Source of the DNA: Spirochaetota bacterium
GTDB lineage: Bacteria > Spirochaetota > UBA4802 > JAFGJZ01
Assembly (NCBI GenBank): GCA_023396665.1
Contig: JAEWVL010000092.1
Coordinates: forward strand, 1-17,973
Direction of reading: 5' to 3'
Length of the DNA: 17,973 bases
The position numbers and the translations under genes were made by a program. Shown piece after piece: positions 7,596-13,332 of this stretch. A model generated the notes under the pieces. The model did not search any database. It had not been told where the DNA came from and was given only the letters and a program-made list of their open reading frames with translations. Within the stretch, counting starts at the first letter, position 1, and every line of letters begins with the position of its first letter.

Positions 7596-7665
7596 GATAG
7601 GCGAGGCCGAAGACCGTTGCCGATTGTATATGGTCATTTTCTCTGTCCCTTAATCAGGTGTGACA

Positions 7666-8592
7666 ATGTCGACAAATGCTATAGAGAAGTACAGCGAACT
7701 GCATTATCTTCTGATAGAGAAGAAGGGGATACCCATTCACACGCTTATGAAATTCTTTATCGCTCTTGATGAAGATGACTTTAATTACTGTATAGCCGAA
7801 ATACTGAAAAAAGATGAGCCGGAAGTTTTCGATCAACTTGTTTATTACCTGACGCTTTTTCGTGAAATTCCCCAGGTGCAGACATTGCTCGGCAATACCA
7901 ATCTCTCAATTGAAATTCTTGAACATATGATTCTGTTTTCGTATACGAGAGCGACGGTAACGGCACAGGCTCCCGAAGATGCTCTTGATAATGTTGTTTT
8001 CTTTCTCAATCAGGATCGTTACCTTGATCTTTTACTGAAATCACAGATTTTGTCACACGACAGGCTGGTCTCATACTATTTGCTCACTAAACTCGACCGC
8101 AAGCATATCGATATTTTTTTTAACGAGAAAGAGAATCTTAATACCTTTCTGGATGGATTTTTGCGACTTCCCGATGATATCGTCCGTTCCATTCTTGTAA
8201 AAAACCCTGATCTTTTCGGTTATATATCACTTTTTTTGCAAACGCTTCATAATGAAAATGCGGAAGAATTCATACGCAAGCATGAAATTAACATTCACGA
8301 GATGGATTACGTAAAGAAATTGATTTCTCATATCACAAGTCATATCAATGTTGAGAATGAGGCGAAGCTTCCTCTTCCCGCGCGCAATACCAACAGAATC
8401 GCTTACATAATAAAAAAGATCAAGGATCAGCCGCACATAGAAACTATCCTTTTGACGATGCTCTCTGAAGGGGTCATCATTGACAAAGAAGAGCTTGAGC
8501 TGGTCAAGGAAATTATTCAGAACCCTATGTTCAAAATGATCCTGATGCGTTTTTCCTATCTGCCGGATGGTATTATCCGCAGTGAGAAATAG
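7666..8592 (+). CDS. All-helical cytoplasmic protein of unknown function
   Basis: I do not recognise this 308-aa protein. It has no signal peptide or membrane segment. It is rich in Leu, Ile, Glu and Lys and appears helical throughout, with repeated short amphipathic helices (for example LDLLLKSQILSHDRLVSYYL and FLRLPDDIVRSILVKNP), suggesting an alpha-solenoid or helical bundle. No catalytic motif stands out. The ATG at 7666 is preferred because AGGTG sits five bases upstream; an in-frame GTG at 7660 would overlap that site. It has its own likely promoter, and rlmI follows after about 49 bp, so the two may be cotranscribed. A role as a scaffold or regulator is only a guess from its shape. Confidence 0.75.
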   Translation: MSTNAIEKYSELHYLLIEKKGIPIHTLMKFFIALDEDDFNYCIAEILKKDEPEVFDQLVYYLTLFREIPQVQTLLGNTNLSIEILEHMILFSYTRATVTAQAPEDALDNVVFFLNQDRYLDLLLKSQILSHDRLVSYYLLTKLDRKHIDIFFNEKENLNTFLDGFLRLPDDIVRSILVKNPDLFGYISLFLQTLHNENAEEFIRKHEINIHEMDYVKKLISHITSHINVENEAKLPLPARNTNRIAYIIKKIKDQPHIETILLTMLSEGVIIDKEELELVKEIIQNPMFKMILMRFSYLPDGIIRSEK

Positions 8593-8641
8593 TGTCAATT
8601 TTTCCGCTTGACCCCCCTTGCCATCGATCGAATATGCCTGT

Positions 8642-9820
8642 ATGTATCCAAAAGTATTTATCAAAAAGGCAATTGTGCTGAATATTCTCGGGGGGCATCC
8701 CTGGGTTTTCTCCGGTGCAATCGAATCGATTGAGCCAGGGCTTGATGCGGGGTCGCTTTGTGAGCTTTATTCAAAAAAGCAATTTCTCGGGATCGGGTAC
8801 TACAATCCTCATACGAATATAGCTCTGCGAATTCTATCCCGCTCAAACAGGATGATAGACAAGTCCTTTTTTGTGGAAAGATTTTCGTCATTAAAGGCCG
8901 ACAGGGAGCGCTTTGTTCCCGATTCTAACGCATGGCGTCTTGTCTTTGGTGAAAGTGACAATCTTCCCGGCCTTGTTGTTGATAACTACAACGGCTGTTT
9001 GGTGATTCAGATACATACCGCCGGCATGGAGCAGCTGAAAACGATTATCGTTGAAGCCCTTGTCGATGTCTGCGAACCACGGGTGATCTTCGAGCGCAGT
9101 GATTTGGCCTCCAGAAAACAGGAGGGGCTGCCGCAGGAGAGTGTTGGTCTTTTATACGGTGAGGATGTTGAAGAGGTTGAAATTAACGAAAATGGATTTC
9201 GCTTCAGTGTTAATATTCAAAAAGGGCAGAAGACCGGTTTTTTTCTCGATCAGCGGGAGAATAGGCTCGCACTGTTGCGCTACACTTCAGGGCTTCGGGT
9301 TTTAAATTGTTTTTCGTATACCGGTGGTTTTTCTGTTTATGCTGCTTCCAACGCGGCTTATGTTGCAAGTGTTGATATTTCCGCGAAAGCTATTGATAAC
9401 GCAAAGCTGAATTTTTCGATAAACGGATACAATGTTAACAATTATGGTTTCTTCGCAAGGGATGTTTTTGAGGTTTTGTCTGAGTTGAAACCGGGTGAAT
9501 ACGATATGATTATTCTTGATCCCCCCTCATTCGCCAAAAACAGAACGCAATTGCAGAATGCCATCAAGGCCTATATTACGATTAACTCAAAAGCCTTGGA
9601 AAAGATTAATGATTATGGAATACTTGTTTCATCATCGTGTACGACACATGTTGACGAAATAACCTTTATTAAGATTTTGCATCAAAGTGCGATCAATGCG
9701 CGCTGTCAGATCAAAGTTATTGAGTCGCGCTGCCAGCCCGTTGATCATCCCTATAACCTTTCTTATCCGGAAGGGCGTTATCTCAAGTTTTTTGTTCTTC
9801 TGAAGCTCCCTCTTGTTTGA
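8642..9820 (+). CDS. rlmI: 23S rRNA m5C methyltransferase, RlmI/YccW type (class I SAM-dependent)
   Basis: The 392-aa protein begins with a PUA RNA-binding domain (residues about 1-70, with LGGHPWVFSGAI near 16-27). A linker domain follows, then a Rossmann methyltransferase: QKTGFFLDQRENR (196-208), SAM motif I NCFSYTGGFSVYA (222-234), motif IV DPPSFAKN (293-300), and SSSCTTHVD around 330-337, which contains the candidate catalytic Cys333. This is the layout of RlmI, which forms m5C1962 in 23S rRNA in E. coli. The start is taken as the ATG at 8642, because it matches the usual beginning of the PUA domain; a TTG at 8618 in frame lacks a Shine-Dalgarno. No strong ribosome binding site precedes either. 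Its 3' end overlaps the converging RHH gene by 38 bp. The exact base modified is inferred from family membership. Confidence 0.88.
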   Translation: MYPKVFIKKAIVLNILGGHPWVFSGAIESIEPGLDAGSLCELYSKKQFLGIGYYNPHTNIALRILSRSNRMIDKSFFVERFSSLKADRERFVPDSNAWRLVFGESDNLPGLVVDNYNGCLVIQIHTAGMEQLKTIIVEALVDVCEPRVIFERSDLASRKQEGLPQESVGLLYGEDVEEVEINENGFRFSVNIQKGQKTGFFLDQRENRLALLRYTSGLRVLNCFSYTGGFSVYAASNAAYVASVDISAKAIDNAKLNFSINGYNVNNYGFFARDVFEVLSELKPGEYDMIILDPPSFAKNRTQLQNAIKAYITINSKALEKINDYGILVSSSCTTHVDEITFIKILHQSAINARCQIKVIESRCQPVDHPYNLSYPEGRYLKFFVLLKLPLV

Positions 9821-10253
9821 TTTTGGGGTGTCCAAGCCAATAAGTATTCCAAATTATATTGTTACTATTTTCATATTTGTCAATTTTGTATGATGGATAT
9901 GTATAGGTATCCAAATTGATTTTGTTATAACTTTCTTCTGTTTCAATTTTGTCAGCAAATTCATAAATTGCTTCAGTTGCTATAGAAGAAACAGAACGTT
10001 TACGAAATTTGCGAGAATCGATGAGCGATTCGTATTCAAACCCGGAAAAGGTGACATGAATACGTTTATATCGAATACCGTCTGATAGTTGGTATTTAAC
10101 GCTTCCCCGCAAATAAGTGGTTTCTTTTCTATGGGTCTTAAACCAGAAAAACATACATAATCGCAATAAAGAAGTCGCTTTCATCCTGAGGTCCGATGAT
10201 TTACGGTTAAGGTAGCTGATAGTTTTTGGATGTAGTGTCACCGTTGTTCTCAT
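9783..10253 (-). CDS. Small protein with two ribbon-helix-helix-like units, putative DNA-binding autoregulator
   Basis: The 156-aa product carries two segments that each look like a ribbon-helix-helix (MetJ/Arc/CopG-like) unit. Unit 1 has a strand RTTVTL (2-7), helix A about 9-20 and helix B about 25-38. Unit 2 has a strand RIHVTFS (64-70), helix A about 71-84 and helix B about 87-103. RHH proteins normally pair two chains to build the DNA-binding ribbon; here one chain could form it. The last 50 residues are polar and Tyr/Asn-rich and unassigned. The gene is clearly more AT-rich than its neighbours, suggesting a different origin. AAGGAGG lies seven bases before the ATG, a strong ribosome binding site that sits within an inverted repeat. 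Its 3' end overlaps rlmI by 38 bp. No toxin gene is adjacent. The RHH reading is by pattern only. Confidence 0.7.
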   Translation of the reverse strand: MRTTVTLHPKTISYLNRKSSDLRMKATSLLRLCMFFWFKTHRKETTYLRGSVKYQLSDGIRYKRIHVTFSGFEYESLIDSRKFRKRSVSSIATEAIYEFADKIETEESYNKINLDTYTYPSYKIDKYENSNNIIWNTYWLGHPKIKQEGASEEQKT

Positions 10254-10254
10254 G

Positions 10255-10289
10255 GTAATGCCTCCTTGAGGTATTACGTTTCTGAACGT
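10255..10289 (-). promoter_or_regulatory. Two adjacent dyads over the ribosome binding site of the double-RHH gene
   Basis: Dyad 1 is GTAATGCCTC (10255-10264) and GAGGTATTAC (10268-10277), nine of ten positions matched around a 3-base centre. Dyad 2 is ACGTT (10276-10280) and AACGT (10285-10289), touching dyad 1. Dyad 1 contains the AAGGAGG site of the minus-strand gene. It could be an operator bound by the gene's own product or an RNA hairpin hiding the ribosome binding site. Confidence 0.55.
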
Positions 10290-10354
10290 CGGATTGCTGG
10301 TTTTTTTTTGCGCTTTGCCGGGATTTAGGTAAAGAATTGCATCAAATGAAATGG

Positions 10355-10747
10355 TTATGTCCCTTGAGGAACTTCGGTCGGTCGCTTGTCATCGTCAATT
10401 GCAACAAAAACGAGATGCGAGGTTGTTGCCGTTTCCCGAATTGAAGTAAAAGGGTGCTCGCGAAAGACATTTACGCTTACTTCCAGAGAAGTATTCCCCG
10501 TCCCGCACACTGTAGCTTCGATAATAACATGGTCGCCAATAAAAACCGGTTTGAGGAAATTTGTGCTGTCAATTTTAACGGTGAGAACATTGTTTTCGGC
10601 AAATCGCATCGCACACATAGATGCGGTGATATCGATCCAGGAGAGAATGGTCCCCCCAAAAGCAATTCCCACAGGGTTTGCGTGCTCAGGCATAAGAAGA
10701 TGCCTTGATACGATAGTACTTTCACTCATTGTTTTTTGTTTTCGCAT
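10355..10747 (-). CDS. Acyl-CoA thioesterase, YciA/BACH-like hotdog fold
   Basis: The 130-aa product is a single-domain hotdog thioesterase that hydrolyses acyl-CoA to free acid and CoA. The segment HANPVGIAFGGTILSWID (22-39) matches the central helix and active-site Asn/Gly/Asp arrangement of the YciA family, with Asp39 the likely catalytic acid. VKIDSTNFLKPVFIGD and VSVNVFREH are the usual central and third strands. Adjacent ATGs at 10750 and 10747 both fit; GGACGG on the minus strand gives better spacing to 10747. The frame stays open upstream to 10957 and would add about 70 residues including a hydrophobic stretch, but it lacks a Shine-Dalgarno and the family does not have it. The double-RHH gene follows about 100 bp downstream on the same strand. 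Confidence 0.88.
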   Translation of the reverse strand: MRKQKTMSESTIVSRHLLMPEHANPVGIAFGGTILSWIDITASMCAMRFAENNVLTVKIDSTNFLKPVFIGDHVIIEATVCGTGNTSLEVSVNVFREHPFTSIRETATTSHLVFVAIDDDKRPTEVPQGT

Positions 10748-11119
10748 CATATTTCCGTCCAGTTGATCAAGATTATGTCGTAAAGGGGGGATACTTTTGA
10801 CATAATTGCTCGGTAAAAACAATTCCTGATAGCAAAAAAAATACGCCAATCCAAAAAGAGAAAAAAATACAAAGTTATTGAAATAGCTAAAGAACAACCC
10901 GGATAAATCCGATAAACGTATAGGGTGATTTGTATTTGGAAAATGGTTATTCATCACTGTAGATTGAGTCTTTTGTTATGAAGTATGACCGTTTCCCGGT
11001 TTTTTACATTAATACGTGTAAAGAAAAAAAATAGTTGATTATCACCCCATAATAAAATATAATTTTTGAGAAGGTTTTGTTTGGCAGGGAAGCCGCCTTT
11101 ACAATTGAACAGGAGTAAC
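10748..11119. other. Intergenic region between the divergent thioesterase and exported-protein genes
   Basis: These 372 bases hold no gene I can support. On the minus strand an open frame continues from the thioesterase up to 10957 and would encode a hydrophobic segment, but it shows no start signal. On the plus strand the promoter at 11035-11063 serves the downstream exported-protein gene. The stretch is AT-rich. Confidence 0.5.
11035..11063 (+). promoter_or_regulatory. Sigma-70-type promoter of the exported helical protein gene
   Basis: TTGATT (11035-11040) and a perfect TATAAT (11058-11063) are separated by exactly 17 bases. The start site would lie near 11070, giving a leader of about 50 bases before the ATG at 11123. 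Confidence 0.65.
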
Positions 11120-11122
11120 ATG

Positions 11123-11974
11123 ATGAAAGCAACCAAGGGGAAATTATTCATTCTGCTTCTAATCGTCGCCTTTCAGATGTCTGTTATGGCACAGAACGAA
11201 GGGGCCGCAGCTGGTGGTGGTAACAGCGGGGGTAATTCCAGCTATATCGAAGATCCGGCATCGCAATATTCTGAAGCCGATCGCCCTGAAGACAATTATC
11301 TGGCACGATTTCATGCTCTTGATAAAGTCGAAAAGCTCTCGAAAGAGAATCTCGAGTTGATTTTTACTTTGAATGTAATCAAAGAAAATTTCAAAAGTCA
11401 GCATTCTGAGTGGAACGATGATTACGAAAAGATTTATAACGGTTATAAGGATTCGATGAATCTGTATTACCGTCGTGATGTTATTTATGCTGCGGTCAAG
11501 CTGGAAGAAAACAAGAAGAAAATCAACGAGTTGTACCAAAAGATCTCTGATGAGTATCGAAAAAATACTCTTGAGATGCTGAATACATGTGCGGATCACA
11601 TTTTACAATTGTCATTAAAGGCAAATACGGCTTCAAATCCGAATTCAAATGTCAAACTTACTAATAATATTAATAGATTACGCACTGCCTATGGTCAATT
11701 TGACGATGCTGACAGAGCCAGGGTTCAGAGGCAATACGCTGTTTCTGTTTTCCATTTCCGGGTTGCAAAGAGTTATGCGATTGCTATTCTCGAGGAGATT
11801 AACCCTGAGGAATATTTGAGTGAAAATGGTGAGAGTAAGTTTAAAATTGATAAGGCTGACAATCGCAATAGAATTCTGACTGATCGGCAGACAACGGCTA
11901 CTGAAGTCAGAGATCGCCGTGGTGATCTTCAGAGACAGAATGAAGCAAACGATCGCGAAGAGTCCATGAGATAA
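11123..11974 (+). CDS. Exported helical protein of unknown function
   Basis: I do not recognise this 283-aa protein. It starts with a clear Sec signal peptide (MKATKGK, hydrophobic core LFILLLIVAF, cleavage region SVMA before QNE). A Gly/Ser/Asn-rich linker (about 25-42) follows, and then a charged, mainly helical body (about 60-210) with heptad-like stretches such as LEENKKKINELYQKISDEYR. The C-terminus (about 245-283) is rich in Arg, Asp, Gln and Glu and looks disordered or coiled. There is no lipobox. AGGAG lies seven bases before the ATG at 11123; the adjacent ATG at 11120 is an alternative. The gene has its own promoter and terminator and precedes an HtrA protease gene. A structural or chaperone-like role in the periplasm is possible but not shown. 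Confidence 0.8.
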   Translation: MKATKGKLFILLLIVAFQMSVMAQNEGAAAGGGNSGGNSSYIEDPASQYSEADRPEDNYLARFHALDKVEKLSKENLELIFTLNVIKENFKSQHSEWNDDYEKIYNGYKDSMNLYYRRDVIYAAVKLEENKKKINELYQKISDEYRKNTLEMLNTCADHILQLSLKANTASNPNSNVKLTNNINRLRTAYGQFDDADRARVQRQYAVSVFHFRVAKSYAIAILEEINPEEYLSENGESKFKIDKADNRNRILTDRQTTATEVRDRRGDLQRQNEANDREESMR

Positions 11975-12013
11975 TTCGTCTGATATCATGTTTTCAATTG
12001 ACAACGAGAAATC

Positions 12014-12042
12014 AAGGGGCGCCTAAGGGCGCTCTTTTTTTT
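12014..12042 (+). terminator. Rho-independent terminator after the exported helical protein gene
   Basis: The core stem GCGCC (12019-12023) and GGCGC (12028-12032) with loop TAAG is extended by further G-U and A-T pairs, and eight T residues follow (12035-12042). It lies about 40 bp past the stop codon and only 32 bp before the HtrA start codon. Confidence 0.9.
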
Positions 12043-12074
12043 AGTATGGTTTCATCAGAAAAATGAGGTTAACC

Positions 12075-13091
12075 ATGAACGCGGCTGTTTTCAGTGAGAA
12101 CTTGCGATTTATAAGAGTATTTGTCTTTTCGCTGCTGGCTGTCTTTTTTTGTGCTTTGTTTTCCTCTTCGCTTATTTCCCAACAACTTCCCGATTTTGTA
12201 AACGCTGCGCATAAGGCGAAGCTTTCTGTTGTTTTTATATTAATAGGCGGAGAAACCCCGGGCGAGGCCAGCTGTTACGGTACTGCCACAATACTATCCA
12301 CAGATGGCTATGTTGTAACCAATTATCATGTTGTCCGTGGTGAGAACACATTTGTTGCAGTGCTCCCGGATGGTACCCGTTGTGCGTTTGAAAAATTGAA
12401 AGCAAATTCCTTTTACTTGTCTGACCCTGAAACGGATATTGCTGTAATGAAGCTGTCCGGTGGCAACAAATTTGTTCCCGTTGAAACGACACCATCCACA
12501 TCGCTTCGTGTTGGAGAATGGGTTTTAGCTGTTGGTAATCCTTATGGCTTGTCGAGTACCATTACAAGTGGAATTGTATCTTCTTTTCATCGCAGTGATG
12601 TCGGTTTTGCAGAGATCGAAGACTTTATTCAGACCGATGTCCCGATTAATCCCGGTAATTCTGGCGGACCTCTTGTAAATTCCGAAGGAAAAATGGTCGG
12701 AATGAATACCGCCATTCGAACAACGACAGGAGGATATCAGGGAATAAGTTTTGCTATTCCATCGGAGATGGTTGTTTTCGTTTCCCGGGAACTGATTCAA
12801 TATGGATATGTTCGTCGAGGATGGATTGGTCTGGTTGTCAGGGAAGTTGGTGAAAATAATGTAGTTATAAGCGTCGATTCGGTTATCAAGGGGTCACCTG
12901 CAGCGAGGGCGGGCCTTCGAAAAGGGGACAGGATCAGAGAAGCAAATGGAAAAGTAATCACTTCGAGAGGTGAGCTTACTCGGATAATAAAAAATTTTCA
13001 CCTTAACTCTGATTTGGCACTTGTCATTGAAAGAGAAAATGATTTTTTTGTGGTATCTATACCTGTAATAGAGAAAAAACCAGAAGAATGA
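12075..13091 (+). CDS. HtrA/DegP-type serine protease with one PDZ domain
   Basis: The 338-aa protein is a trypsin-like envelope quality-control protease that degrades misfolded exported proteins. An N-terminal hydrophobic segment (about 11-35) acts as a signal or membrane anchor. The catalytic triad is complete: His85 in TNYHVV, Asp121 in DPETDIAVMKL, and Ser196 in NPGNSGGPL. One PDZ domain spans about 252-332 (WIGLVV at its start, then GSPAARAGLRKGDRI). A single PDZ and an anchor resemble DegS rather than DegP. The ATG at 12075 is chosen because GAGG sits six bases upstream; the ATG at 12063 in frame has no such site. The gene starts directly after a terminator, so its own promoter is hard to place and partial read-through is possible. 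Confidence 0.93.
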   Translation: MNAAVFSENLRFIRVFVFSLLAVFFCALFSSSLISQQLPDFVNAAHKAKLSVVFILIGGETPGEASCYGTATILSTDGYVVTNYHVVRGENTFVAVLPDGTRCAFEKLKANSFYLSDPETDIAVMKLSGGNKFVPVETTPSTSLRVGEWVLAVGNPYGLSSTITSGIVSSFHRSDVGFAEIEDFIQTDVPINPGNSGGPLVNSEGKMVGMNTAIRTTTGGYQGISFAIPSEMVVFVSRELIQYGYVRRGWIGLVVREVGENNVVISVDSVIKGSPAARAGLRKGDRIREANGKVITSRGELTRIIKNFHLNSDLALVIERENDFFVVSIPVIEKKPEE

Positions 13092-13278
13092 CATTTTCAG
13101 CCAAAAAATATTTGCCGTTGTGTTTTCTTGCAACTTGACTTCATGTATTTCGTCATTGAAGATGTGTGGTGTTGTCTTGGGGCAAGTAGGGCTTTTGTCT
13201 TTTTTCGCATTCATAGCCGTATTTGGACTTGCTCGGAGGATGTGACGAGTTTTGAAAGTATTTTTCATTTTTAATCAA

Positions 13279-13307
13279 TTGAATTCAGGACTGATTAATA
13301 GTAGGAT
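13279..13307 (+). promoter_or_regulatory. Possible promoter of the acyl ligase/acyltransferase fusion gene
   Basis: TTGAAT (13279-13284) and TAGGAT (13302-13307) are separated by 17 bases, about 25 bp before the ATG at 13333. Both boxes match four of six or better. A TTGACT at 13135 has no usable -10. Confidence 0.35.
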
Positions 13308-13332
13308 CCGTAAGATAACAGGAAGGTGAATT

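Larger units (their letters stand above)
7247..7665. other. 419-bp divergent intergenic region between gap and a helical-protein gene
   Basis: No gene is supported here. It holds the gap leader with a hairpin (7308-7336), a possible gap -10 box (TATAAT on the minus strand, 7410-7415) and a plus-strand promoter (7567-7595). The hexamer TGCTGA occurs three times (7278, 7308, 7366), with its complement TCAGCA at 7331. Short open frames in this stretch lack ribosome binding sites. Confidence 0.6.

Noticed and set aside
9783..10747. Toxin-antitoxin module made of the RHH-like protein and the thioesterase
   Set aside because: The neighbour is a clear hotdog thioesterase, not a toxin, and the genes are about 100 bp apart rather than overlapping.
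10797..10802. Perfect TTGACA on the plus strand between the thioesterase and exported-protein genes
   Set aside because: No acceptable -10 box occurs 16-18 bases downstream, and a much better promoter lies at 11035-11063.
12063..12074. ATG at 12063 as the HtrA start
   Set aside because: It lacks a Shine-Dalgarno, while the ATG at 12075 has GAGG six bases upstream.
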